Source: Alligator mississippiensis
Taxonomy: Eukaryota; Chordata; Crocodylia; Alligatoridae
Assembly: GCF_030867095.1 (NCBI RefSeq)
Contig: NC_081824.1
Location: forward strand, 149,219,433-149,283,432
Reading direction: 5' to 3'
Length of the DNA: 64,000 nucleotides
Shown here: positions 37,895 through 49,431 of the stretch, piece by piece
Position numbering within the stretch: the stretch's first letter is position 1
Layout: the number at the start of each line of letters is the position of its first letter
Made by a program: the position numbers and the translations under genes
The notes under the pieces: model-generated
Told to the model about the DNA's origin: nothing
Seen by the model: only the letters and a program-made list of their open reading frames with translations
Databases searched by the model: none

Positions 37895-39488
37895 CAGGGG
37901 TGGGCAAAATGCAGCCCACGGGTCAGATCCGGCCCATGGAGGGTCTTTGCCCAGCCTGCAGCAGATCCCTTGGTCCTGCCTGGTTCAAGCACCGTCCAGC
38001 CCATAGTTTGTCCTGCCGCCCTCTGGGCACACAGGGGGGCTGGGGTGGCTCTACAGCTGGACTGCCTTTCTAGGCAGCTCAGGTGAGAATGGCTCCTTCC
38101 AGCTGCCAAGGCTGCTGGTCCCAGCCTGTGGTACTAGTGAAGACCCATGGCCACAGCCACAACCCTGGCCCACACCCTGACTGCTCTGCACCGCCCACCC
38201 ACACTGAGCAGCGACCAGGCAGAAGCTGCTGCTCAGCATGGGGGGAAAAGTGGCCCCTCCACCTCACCACTGCCAGCCAGTCCTTGCTGCAGCTGCCCTG
38301 AGCCCACGCCTGGGCTGCCCTACGGCTCCTCTGCACCATCACCGCTTCCCATGGGGTGACTCAGAGGCAGCGATGGCAGCAGACAAGAGCTGCAGGGCAA
38401 CTTGGGCACAGGCAGTGGTGAGGGGCCACTTTTTCTCTGTGCAAGCAGCAGCTTCTGCCTGGCTGCTGCTCAGTGTGGGCAGGTGGTGCAAAGCAGGCAC
38501 AGGGCAGGCTGGGGTCAGGGCTGCGCACTGTTGGCAGTGGTGGGGAGGAGCCACAGAGCATGCAGGCTCTGGGCTTTTGTGGGGAGTGATGACCAGCTTA
38601 GGGGGGCATGCCTGCTGGCTTGCTCATGCGCATGTGGCCTCCCCTGGACCAGCTCCTTTGCAACCATCCCTTCTCCCCCAGAGCTTGGGGGCAGAAGCCC
38701 TAGGAACTCACGCATACAGCACGCCCCAGCCCAGGACCTGCAGCTGCTGCCACAGGGGCCCATTGGCTTCCATAGCAATGGTGGTGGGCAGGGGGAAGGG
38801 AAGGTGGTAGGCCTGGGCCCAGGCATCTCCAGTTGCTAGGGGAAGGCGGAGCAGAAGCTCCAGTAACTAGGGCCATGGGTGCTATAAGCCCAGCCAGCAG
38901 TAACCACAGTCCTAGGGCTCAGTGGGCCCATCTGCCCTGCCCTGCCCAGCGTGTGGGGAGGACTGTCACCCTGGGGCATGCACACTTCTGTGTCACGCAC
39001 ACCCCACCATACCCACACATCCTCCTCCACAAACTCCACCCTCCCCCACACATACCACACCCACCCCATCCCCCCACACACAGCATGCACACATTCCCCC
39101 TACACACTTCCAGGCCCCCAACCACACCCAATATAAAAGAGTAAGATTTTATTTTTAGCTATTTTGCAACTGCCTCTATATGCACTATGCAAACATGTAA
39201 ATAAGGACAAAAATATTTCTGAAATAAAATATGTTACAATAGATGTTTGTTTTTTAGTATATGATTTTGTTTTTTTTCCAGTTCCAAGACGGCAAACCCA
39301 TCTTCCCAAAAGGAGTACTTCCAGGGGCAAAGGGAGGAACTTCTGGTGGCAGAGGGGTTAGGGGGCAGGACTTCTGATCCCAAGATGGCAACCACGGGGC
39401 AGGGCAGGGCAGAGCTACCCTTACAGCCCTCAACAGCTCATCAAAACTCATTAAGTAGCCCTCCAGCTGAAATAATTGCCCACCCCTG
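37895..39488. mobile_element. hAT-like element, 1594 bp, with a long internal inverted repeat
   Basis: It starts CAGGGGTGGGCAAAATGC and ends AATTGCCCACCCCTG. The flanks AGCTAGGG (37887-37894) and AGGTAGGG (39489-39496) agree at seven of eight bases. About 38155-38300 and 38385-38545 are inverted copies of each other, roughly 80% alike. A CA/CCC-rich stretch lies at 38985-39125. The many overlapping frames up to 190 codons are GC-rich noise; none shows transposase motifs. Confidence 0.8.
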
Positions 39489-40759
39489 AGGTAGGGTTTC
39501 AACTTTTTAATTAAGAAGGAAAAGAAGGGCAAGTCAACTCTCTGTTCTATACAGACACAACTCTGGAAAAAAAATCTTTCTTTCTTCATTCTGCCTTTCA
39601 ACATGAAAACGTGTATTACATTCTGGAACACACTGCATGCAAAAAAGGTATTATTGAACAAACCTATCCTGTCCTTTTTTCAAACAGTCATATTTCATCT
39701 TGATCTTTTGCAAATTGCATAGTATGACTATGCAATAAAAAAAATGTTCTGTTTATTAAATGCAAAGCCTTCTGATTTACTAATACACCAAGCAACAGGT
39801 AAAATGAGGGTCTAACTACTTCTCACTCTGCCAGTCTCACAAACTTCTCAAAATACTCGCTCTAAACTACCATCATAGCTATATCAACTGACAGTTACAA
39901 TTTCTCCATTTCTGTAGTTTTGGCAAGGTTTACTTTGAATGATGTCTCTGAAATATACTGATCCATGCTACAGCTTTAGTATGATTCAGAAACCTATCTA
40001 TAACAACAACAAAATTGCATTGCATCTGGGTCCCCTTGGCCTGGCCGTAATTTTAACATGTAATCAAATGCACTTAAGGAAACTTTTTATTTGTTAATTG
40101 TTTACAACACAGAGCACCAAATGCAATTGAGACTGTAGTGTCTGTAGGGCTGCTTAATTGCATGCGACTTTCCTCTTAGACTCTTCTTCCCAAAACAGAG
40201 ATGAAAGCAAAAAGCCTTGTAAGTCACTTCATTTTGTGGTTTGTTTTCTCTCAACCCAACTGACAAAGCAGCTTTGAGTTCCTGCATTCCACTTAGCTGT
40301 CAAGGCTGTTGCCCTAGAGAAGTCTCTCTTTTAAACTCTGCAGTTTTCTTCTGTGCAGTGCAGCTGAAAAGGAGTATGTCATTTAGACATTCCACAAACA
40401 TTTGCTGCCATCACATCAGCCGTAAACACAGGTTAAAAAGTGTTAAGAATCCATGGTTGTAATCAAGAAATGCTATAGCTAGCCACAAAGCTACACAGAA
40501 TAGGTTCAACAAGGAGCCCAACTCTGTGGCTGTATTAATGTGCAAGACAGTATATGGAACCCATTTACTCTCCTGCATAGACTATCTGCTTCACTAGGCC
40601 TTTTGAGGGATTCAGGGGAGAGGGGGGCCAGCAGTACATGAGAGAAAAAGCAGTAGCCATTGGGGATATTCCTTTTCTGGCATCAGTGGGCAAGAACTAG
40701 CAAAGCTTTGATTCCACCCATAACACTGCACTGGTCAGCACAGCTTAGCTGGCACATAA

Positions 40760-41213
40760 TGGCCGCGTCCAGACCAGCACAGTCATGTAGCCTGCAGCAC
40801 CACATACCTCAGGTTCGGGCATTTCCTGTACGGCTATCTGGCAGCATTGTGGGGTGTTTGTTTTTTTTTTGATCCCTGGAAATCCAGGAGTCAAACAAAA
40901 AAACCCTCAAAATACTTGCACCAAAAAGTGGGGTGGTGCATGAGGGGACAGTGCACGTTGTCCAAAAAATGGAGCCTTGCTGGCCAGAGCTACACTCCAG
41001 CTGCCAGGCAGGCTCCAAGAGCAATGGAGCTGCAGCTTCCCTGGCCCTCACGTAAGGCTGCTGGGGCCACCAACTGCACTCGTCTCAGCCTCCCCTACCC
41101 CACCTGGGGCAACCTGTTGCATGCCACAGGCGTTCCCCAGCAGCAGCACAAGGTGTCCCGCTGCTAGTTGTTCCCGGAGAACCAGATGTCCACGCTTGTC
41201 TGGATGCAGCCAA
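40760..41213. mobile_element. MITE with TGGCxGCxTCCAGAC termini
   Basis: The left end TGGCCGCGTCCAGAC and the right end GTCTGGATGCAGCCA are inverted repeats differing at two positions. The element at 43576 has similar termini. Target duplication is not clear. Confidence 0.65.
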
Positions 41214-41489
41214 TGGGGACAAAAGTAATGAAACCATGTTTTATTTTCTGCTGCTTTCAAACGGAAGAGAGACGAAATTGCATTGTTCCTTACCCACGCC
41301 TTAAATAATACAGTAGTGCATACCTTATTTCAAAATGTTGAAACTGGGCTCTCTGCTGGACTCTTCCCAACTTATCTACAGCCTTCTTAATGTGCAGTGC
41401 CCCAACTGGACATAATGGTCCAGGTAAGACTTCACCAGTTCCGAACAAATTAAAAGAATAACTTCCCTTAACTTAACAGCAATGCTCCT

Positions 41490-41758
41490 AGAATCATAGG
41501 AAAGTAGTGCTGGAAGAGACTTCACAAGGTAACATAGTTGAGCCTTCCACTCAATACAAGATCATCCTTAAGTGACTCTAAATCATCCTGGCCAAGTGAC
41601 TGGACATCCTGCTCTTCACTAGGTAGCCTGTTCCAATGCTTTACCACCCTCAAAGTCAGAAAGTTCCTCCTAATTTCCAGTCTAAATTTCCTCTGCTGCA
41701 GCTTGAGTCCATTGTTCCTAATCCTGCGCTGGACAGCCACAGTGAAAAGTCCTGTATG
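41490..41758 (-). mobile_element. CR1 LINE 3' fragment
   Basis: On the - strand the frame includes LKLQQRKFRLEIRRNFLTLR then VVKHWNRLPSEE, the conserved C-terminal end of the CR1 reverse-transcriptase polyprotein, followed by the CR1 tail. It is in sense with RAB4A in intron 1. It is 5' truncated. Confidence 0.85.
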
Positions 41759-41817
41759 CTCACTAAAACTGCCTTTCAGGCATCAGGTATCTTTCTAACA
41801 TAGCCCAGTATACTAGG

Positions 41818-42075
41818 ACGGGGTCATCAACCAGGGGTACGCTTACCCCTGAGGGTACTTGGGAAGGCCCCAGGGGGTACATGGTAGCAGTGCGGAGAAG
41901 CGGGGGCACTTCCGGTTCTGCTGGCAGCACTCCTGGTTTCACCCCCCCCCCCCCCCCCCGCTCATTGATTGGCTGCTGGGGGACGCCCCCGCCTGTCAAT
42001 CCACCAGCCAGGTAATTCCCTGCTTCTCAACTGCAGCTGGGGGTACACCAACCGAAAAAGGTTGTCATACTCCTA
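41818..42075. mobile_element. Probable hAT-like MITE
   Basis: CGGGGTCATCAACCAGG on the left and an AGGTTGTCATACTCC block on the right suggest inverted termini. A run of about 19 C at 41942-41960 lies inside. The ends are not resolved. Confidence 0.4.
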
Positions 42076-42968
42076 GCACAGGGGTTTTCAACAAGGGACT
42101 TTCCATGTTAAACGAGGAAAAGACCACGTCTCAGAATCAAGTATTACATTGAAAAACCTCAAGAAAAACCCAGAAACCAAGACATTTGAAAGTTGTTTGC
42201 TTTTCTATTTTTTGTTCAATAAACAAAAATAATCTAAAAACCAAAACAGTTGCATGTGTACTATATTTCTATGGGATGAAAGGACTGTGGTTAAACAGCG
42301 CGCATGCAAGCCTACTATGTCTAAAGTGTTAATAGGAATAATGTAAACAATTGGTAGTATAGTCTTATAACACAAAAAGTCACTAGTTATGAAACATACT
42401 ACACAACATTTTTTTTTAACCTGAAGATTTCTACCATACTCTTGTTGGCCTTTGTTTGCGTGTCGCAGTTATTTTACTATTCAAGATTACAACCAAAGCT
42501 TCCTTTTTATGTGGTCATTTAGCTTTTTATTCAATTCTTTACAATGCAAAAAAGTGCCCCAAATATTTTACACCTTACTAAGGATAACCTCCTCCTTCCT
42601 GCTTCCACTTCCCACAGAATCCAGCTTCATTCCAGCATGTGTGACCAAAATCTGATTGTGAAAACCAGGTATGAGTTCTGACGAGAAAAATCACAGTTTT
42701 CAAAGACAAGTGGATACTTAACTCCTCTAGGTACACTTTGGATCTCATTCACATTACATATATATTGATAGTGATAGGTAGGAAAAGAATTCAATCTAAT
42801 ATTATAACAGCTTTTGAGCCAGCATTTTTGTTTAAAAAAAGTTATTGCATTTGGTACCTTCCCCTTGCACCATGGTCTCTGGAGCTGCCTCGGTTATATA
42901 AGAACTAGTGTAAACTCCCACATTTTTCCAACATTATCAGTAGCAAATATAACCGGAAAAGAAATGTA

Positions 42969-43219
42969 CAGCAAAAGCGCTGTTATCCAGCATTTTACTA
43001 ACCAGAATATCCTATGAACTGCAATTCTGGCTGGATGCAGGGGGAGGGGAAGCTCTCATGCAGCCGCCACCACCCACCACCCTGCACTGCTGCAGCTCCA
43101 CGTCCAGCCAAAACGTCCACCCTGCACTGCCGCCGAAAACAGCCATCCTTAGGAAACTGGAATTTTTAGATACCCGGCACCCCCCATTCCCCACATGCTG
43201 GATAACAGGGCTTTTACTG
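42969..43219. mobile_element. Tigger/pogo-like MITE, TA target site
   Basis: It starts CAGCAAAAGCGCTGTTATCC and ends GATAACAGGGCTTTTACTG with TA on both outer sides (42967-42968, 43220-43221). It is 251 bp. A second copy in the opposite orientation starts at 45353. Confidence 0.8.
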
Positions 43220-43575
43220 TAATATCTATTATCTATATAAATAATTATTTGCAATAAAAAAGCCTAAGAAACAAACTGAAAGAGCAAACGTTTGCAGAGT
43301 CCATTTTTAAAACAGTGCATACACCCTGACAAGGTTGAAGCAGTCTTTCCTATGTTGATTACAGCACTTAGAACATTGAGAACAATGCTAATATAGCTGA
43401 CTAGCTTATCTGACATTATGAAAGCATAGGAGCATGATGACCGCAGCCAGCAATATTGAAATATGGACTTTCTTGAGTACATGAAATATTCTGCCATTTT
43501 TAGGTTGTGAAATGGATGACTGAAACATGCATTTTTGCAAGGACATCACACACAGGACTACTTGATTTTGACACA

Positions 43576-44203
43576 TTGGCTGTATCTACACAAGCAGGTA
43601 TGTGCCTTTCCAGCAGCACAAATAGTAGTAGCACAAATTTGCGCTGCTACTTCATGCCACAGTGCATGCACCTGTCTGTATGATTTGCAGAGGGAACACA
43701 TTGTCCTGCTGCTCCAAGTGCTACAGAGGGGGTCTGGCTGGGGCACAAGGTGTTCAGTAGGGGCTAGCCATCCTCTGCACTGAAGCATCCTGTGCCCAGC
43801 CACCTGGGGGAGCAGGCAGCCTTGGGCTGTCCAAGGCTGCCTGCTCCCCCATCTCCATCATTATGGAACCCCCATGCTGAGACACCCTGAACCCCAGCCA
43901 GCTGCTCACTGGGCTGCAGCATGCCTCGAGACAGGGGGGCAGGCAGCCTTGGGCTGGCTGTTCAGCTGTCTCCGTGTGTCTCAGCACAGGGGCACCCCCA
44001 TTTCTGCGTTTGTCTGCCATTTTCTGTTGTTGGGTTTGTTTGTTTTTTCCTGCTGGAAAATCCCAGTATCAAATTTTGCCCCAGTGCTGCAAATTAGCTG
44101 TGCCATACACTGATTAAAGATGCAACTTTTGCAGTTTATGGCACTGCAAAGAGGTTTGCAGCGCCACAAATTACATGCGTCTCCACGTCTGGATCCAGCC
44201 ATT
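43576..44203. mobile_element. MITE related to the one at 40760
   Basis: The left end TTGGCTGTATCTACACA and the right end ACGTCTGGATCCAGCCA are inverted termini. The interior carries repeated GGCAGCCTTGGGCTG blocks in direct and inverted order (about 43810-43960). No transposase is visible. Confidence 0.55.
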
Positions 44204-44900
44204 GTGATCTTCATTAACTGAGTTCTAAATATAAATCATGCATTCCATGATAAACCTGAACTAATGATCTGTAGAAAAGCCTTGTTTTTTGTACCGCTGG
44301 TAAGAGACTACATTTTACACTAGCAACATTTAAAAATCAAACACTGAGGTTTTTTTGTGCTATTTTGATTAAAAATATGGGAGGCAACATAAAATAAACT
44401 GAATTTGCTGTTTATTCATCACAGATTCTTCTGATAATGCAGAGCTGGATTTCAAGTTGTTAAGGAAAATATTAAATTTTTAGTAGCTGGAAAAAGAATT
44501 GTTAGCATTTTTGAAACCTGAAAAAGCATAGGAGGCAGCCTATGATCAAGGGGAAATATATTAACTGTATGTATAAACAGTTTATAGTGAAATAATTAAC
44601 TGTTCACGATAGTTAAAACTATGCCAAGATGTCTGAGACAGTCTGTAGCCTGGATTTTTTAAAAGAAAGCACTGCTTTCCTCCACATTTGTAAATTATCT
44701 AAAAGCAAAAAATCCACGACTGTTAATGTTCTTAGATTGTGTAGGTTAATTGATGCAAGGGGAAAGTTTCAAAGCAAATTCTACTGCTGCAAAATTCATA
44801 AGACCATACACATAATGGCAATCAAATGCACCTGTCAAAGTGGAATGGAACACTTCACTTCTACTCCATTATTTGCTTTCTATATTATACCAGTCTAAGA

Positions 44901-45192
44901 CAAAGGTTAAAAACTTATGGCCCGTGGGCCAGATACAGCCCACAAAGGGATTGCATCTGACCCGAGACTGCTTAATCCAGTTCACAATTTACTAAGGGCA
45001 TGCTGATTTTGCCAGCTGGTTTACGTTTTGCTAACAGCCAGCCTATCTGCTCCAAGCAGGTGCTAATGCCCATAGTGGAAGGCTATTCTCCTGGCTGCAG
45101 CCTGCATTCACAGTTGGGGAACGACACTTGGCCCACGGTGCCAGCCAGGTTGAAAGCTGTGGCCTACATCTGCAAAAGGCTGCTGACCCCTG
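44901..45192. mobile_element. hAT-like MITE
   Basis: The left end CAAAGGTTAAAAACTTATGG leads to a GGCCCGTGGGCCAGAT block, and the right end is AGGCTGCTGACCCCTG. Such blocks are typical of CAGGGGTxxGCAA hAT MITEs. Target duplication is too decayed to call. Confidence 0.55.
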
Positions 45193-45352
45193 GTTTTAAG
45201 AAACAGCAATCTCAAAGTAATGAAATCTGCCAAGCTAAAATTAGTGTATTTGGTATGCAACTTGAGACGCAGGTATGAATAGTCTGTGAGCTAGTACCAG
45301 CCACAAACTGACCCTAATTGGAATCTTGCTCACCTATGTTAATAGTCAAGTA

Positions 45353-45572
45353 CAGTAAAAGCTCTGTTATCAGGCATGAGTCGGGGAATGGGGGGGTGCC
45401 AGTAATCTAAAAATGCCAGTTACCTGAGGCACGGGTTTCTGGCCACATGTGGAGTGGTGAAAGCACAGGGTGGTACATAGTGGCCGCTACCGCCACGTGC
45501 AAGCTTCCCCCCCCTCCTGATGTCTGGCTGGAAATTCTGGTTAGAGTGTGCTGGTTAACACAGAGTGCACAA
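45353..45572. mobile_element. Tigger/pogo-like MITE, partly truncated
   Basis: TA then CAGTAAAAGCTCTGTTATC at the left matches the inverted right end of the 42969-43219 copy. The body aligns with that copy in reverse; the far end is decayed. Confidence 0.65.
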
Positions 45573-46759
45573 ACAGCTCTTTTGTGACTTTTCATTCCTA
45601 TAATTAGGAAAAGCACTTCTTCAGAAGTAGATGGCATCTTTCTAATCCTGAGTTACTACGCTTGCAGTTATGTGTAAAAAAAAAAACAAAAACGAAAAAA
45701 CCAGACAGACAAAGTTGGAAGTTTCTCTTTACTTTAAATGTTGTTTTGTTCCCTTTTTGAGGGGGTGGGCAGGGAGGAGCTTATACACAGCAGAAAAGAC
45801 TACAAAAAGACAGACGTGTAAAACCACATGCTTTGAAGAGATTCAATGGCAGATACTATAAAAAAAATACTGTCAGCTTGCAAAATAAGTTTATCTTAAG
45901 AAAAATACTGTTTCCATAAAACTACTCATTGTACATTTATGTCCTACAACGATGGAGACAAAGCATGCCATAATATTTTAGAGGTCAGTTTTAATTCTAA
46001 TGCATCAATGTTCCAAACACATGATATGGAATGGTACAAAGGTTTCAGTCACTCAAGTTACTCTTAATTTAGAAGCTACTATACCTATACAAACATTAAT
46101 GTTAAGATAAGACACCAACAGCTTTAATTATGAATTAGAGAAGCAGAAGCTGATAATGAACAGGATCAACTAATATTGTATGCAACGACAGGCCATTGCT
46201 TGTAAATTAAAGAAAGCTTCCCATTTGCCGTCTCCATCAATATTAAGTTATGTGTTCTTTTTTTCCCCAAGGCTCCAATAAGCTCTACTGAAGTCTAAAA
46301 AGCTGACTGACTACCTCTATACCTTTCTTCAACACAAGTCTGTTCCTTCAGTGCTATTCCATATGTTGAAAGCCCTTGCCATGCTACCATGTCAAGTTTC
46401 CCTGTCGTCTCAAAAATATTATTTTGTCATACACACACACACTCCGCCTTACAGAGTTGGCTTCCTATCCTAACCAGTTTCAGATGAGGGAATGCTGGTT
46501 TTGCATTAATCCAAACTGTCATACAGTAACCTTTCCCAGGAGAAACAGACACCTTATTTTAGTATGTTCATGTCTTGAGGCACAGTGAAAGAGTTTACAG
46601 TATCAGTTGCTCTACAGCCATGTAGACTTTGGTGAAAGAGTGGTAAATTATCATGGATTAGCTTCCTGTTCCGGTGGGGTAAGAATATGTGCCATCTGCT
46701 CTGCAGTAACCATCCAGGCACATGATAAAACTTCACCTATTTACCCCATAGCAAAAAAA

Positions 46760-47006
46760 CAGTGTTTTTCAAACTTTTTAAACACAAGACACTCCTCAGA
46801 AAATGCCAACTCTTAGCTGTCACTTACTTTTTGACTACAGAAGAATTGCTCTATTGTTTTTCTGGTTCAAAGAACCCCAACAGGCCAGAATGTTTTAGAC
46901 ACTATGGATTCCTATTTGAAATCTCCAAGTCCACCTTGAGAAATGTGTAGGTGTTTACACGCCTAGCAGTTCTAATATTGTGCAACAGCTTGGTTCAGAA
47001 TCACTG
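46760..47006. mobile_element. MITE of the 32050 family
   Basis: CAGTGTTTTTCAAAC on the left and GGTTCAGAATCACTG on the right are imperfect inverted termini. The internal blocks GCCAACTCTTAG and AACCCCAACAGG are shared with 11188-11332. Confidence 0.6.
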
Positions 47007-47384
47007 CCACAGAGTCTTTCAAGCACTGATGCCCCAGGTAATATGCAAACAGAATCCTGAAGAGCAACAAAAACAAGAACAAAAATTATGCCAACTAATT
47101 CACTGAGAAATCTTGACAATATCTTCCATCTCCCTCACACCAAGTATCTACAGCCAACAAAAATTGCTCCATTCAACGTTCCTGTACAAGATAGATGTTG
47201 ACAAACTAATTTTGTTCTAAAGTCACAACAGATTTACTCAAAATTGAACTGAACTCGTATAACCTACATCATAATAACAATTAACTATAATAATCAAACA
47301 TTCCCAGAATTGTATTTACAAACTAGCTATTTCAAATGTAGCCTATGTGCAAGATTTCAATAAAAAGGTATCAAAAGAGAGGGC

Positions 47385-47556
47385 CAGGGTTGCACCTTAG
47401 AGATTAACTAGTTCAGAGAGACATGAGTTTTCATAGGCAGCAACCTACTTTGCCAGGTTGTGATTATTATTATTAGATATATCCGATGAAGTAAGTTGTT
47501 GCCTATGAAAGCTCATGCCTTTCTGAACTGCTGAGTCTCAAAGATGCCACCCTGAC
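47385..47556. mobile_element. Palindromic MITE
   Basis: The left arm (CAGGGTTGCACCTTAGAG, then CATAGGCAGCAACCTACTT) and the right arm (AAGTAAGTTGTTGCCTATG, then CAAAGATGCCACCCTG) are reverse complements over about 75 bp with few mismatches. The centre is short and AT-rich. Confidence 0.7.
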
Positions 47557-47770
47557 CTACCGTCTGCCTGATTTCATAACAAGACAGCTAACCACCTCTA
47601 GGGGTGGTTCAAAAGGGGACTAGACAACTTTATTTTAAATATGATACTTAGGGATAGAACCTCAAACACAGGATTTCTTAGGTCACTGAACACTGGGAGC
47701 TGTAGGAAGCACCTCTTTCTGCATATGCCCTACTTAAATACTTCTTAGCATCCTCTTCCTGCCACACACT

Positions 47771-48803
47771 GGGTGCGTCTACACAAAATGCTAAATGCGC
47801 AATAGACTAACTCTACTGCACATCAGTACATCACAGCAAAAGCCATGCTAGTGTACTAATGTGCAGTAGAGTTAATCCACTGTGCATTAGGGGTTTGCAA
47901 AATTTCGGCAGGTGTTTTGTTTCTAAGCTGTTTCAATGCATTTTAAGCTCAGAACAGCAGCGCTGAAACTGCAGTGGCAGCCAGCTGAAACCCAGTGTGC
48001 AGATCTGGGGGGCCGTGTCCCTCAGGAGGACTGCAGGGCTGTGCCAAACTCCCCGGGGGGTATAGGCCCCTGGATCTGCATGTGGGATAACAGCAGGCTG
48101 CTGTTGCCACCTAGGGCCAGCACCAGCACTGGGTTATTCCCGGTGCTCGATAAGGGCTATGCCAAGAACAACCCAGGGTTGGCGCTAGCCCTAGCTGGCA
48201 GTAGCTGCCTGCTGTCATCCTGAATGCAGATCCAGGGGCCCACACCCCCCAGAAGGAATCTGGCACAGCCCTGCAGCCCTCCCATGAGGTGTGGGCCCCC
48301 AGATTTGCATGCAGGATGATAGTATGCTGCCGCTGCCGGCAAGTGATAAGAGTTTTGCTTTGAACAGTTTGAGGTGCAGTTTCCCTAAAACTCCTGCACC
48401 TATCTCCTTGAAATGTAGCGGGTTTAATGCCCTCCGAAGGGGCTACCAACCTTGTAATTTTCATCCAAATCAGGCTTAAAATGACAAAATTATAGGCATT
48501 TTCATGATTCCCCATTATAGCCTATGGGTGAAACGACAAAACAGTTTTGAGGAAACAAAATGGAACAGTGCTTCGAAACAGTGAAACGAAACACTGTCCC
48601 TTTGAAACAGCAAAACAGAAGTCAACACGACACCGTGCTATTTCACACAGTCCTACTGTGCATTAGCATCGCTAAAAAGGCATATGCCAAAACTACTGCA
48701 CGGTAGCTCCAGTTACTGTGCATTGAGTTAGTACCTATTAATACAGGTACTAAACTTAATGTGCAGTAACTATGACACATTAATGTACATGTAGAGGTGC
48801 CTG
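47771..48803. mobile_element. Outer MITE interrupted by a nested hAT element
   Basis: GGGTGCGTCTACAC on the left and ATGTAGAGGTGCC on the right are inverted termini. CTGTGCATTAG is found on both sides of the nested element and reads through once the insert and one target copy are set aside. TGCAGTA-type motifs recur along it, as in the 58502 element. Confidence 0.6.
47888..48655. mobile_element. Nested hAT-like element with perfect 8-bp target duplication
   Basis: It starts TAGGGGTTTGCAAAATTTCG and ends TATTTCACACAGTCCTA. It is flanked by identical CTGTGCAT (47880-47887 and 48656-48663). It is 768 bp. About 48000-48135 and 48165-48345 form a long internal inverted repeat. It is the same family as 1-765. 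Confidence 0.85.
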
Positions 48804-49340
48804 TGAGAGACCAGCTTATTTGTTATGCCTTGATAATGGGCCTAGGTCTATCAGAAACTATAAGTTGTCTTTAGTTGCTAGAAGGAGGCCACTTAACATG
48901 CAAAAACCAATTTCTTCAGACAACAAACAACAAAACAGGAATGACAGTGATGATGACTACATGTTAATAACTAGGGTGTCAAAGGCAGACATGGAGCAGA
49001 GAACTACAGCTAGTGCTCACAGGTTTTCAAAGACATCCTAGGAGCCACTGGATGCTGCCCAGTGAAATAATGCTTGGATATGGGCACAAATAAGGGAAAT
49101 GAAGACAGCTCTGTAGTTGCCAGGGTCTCCTGTGGCCACACCTCCTTCCTCGTCATCAGGTAGATAGATATCCTAGCCAAGGCCAGGGGGAAACTGACCA
49201 GAAGGATTGGCTAGATTGACCTCTACTATGGACTAGTATGGCATTTCTTATACTCTTAATACAAACTATAAGAATATTTGTGAGCCTGAAACCATCATAA
49301 TATAATAATACAAGATTGAAAGATGCTAACTTTTCAATTA

Positions 49341-49431
49341 ATCATAGAAAAGTAGGGCTCAAAGGAACCTCTGGAGGTCATCTAGTCCAACCCCCTGCAT
49401 GAGGCAGGATCATCCCTATCCAAACTATGGC
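49341..49431 (-). mobile_element. CR1 LINE 3' tail fragment
   Basis: The + strand text ATCATAGAAAAGTAGGGCTC, followed by GGTCATCTAGTCCAACCCCC, is the reverse complement of the CR1 3' end. Confidence 0.75.

Noticed and set aside
38238..38839. 190- and 145-codon + strand frames
   Set aside because: They fall in the GC-rich inverted repeat of the 37895-39488 element and carry no transposase motif.
47385..47556. Possible CRISPR-like or regulatory inverted repeat array
   Set aside because: It is a single palindromic MITE, not an array with spacers, in a vertebrate genome.
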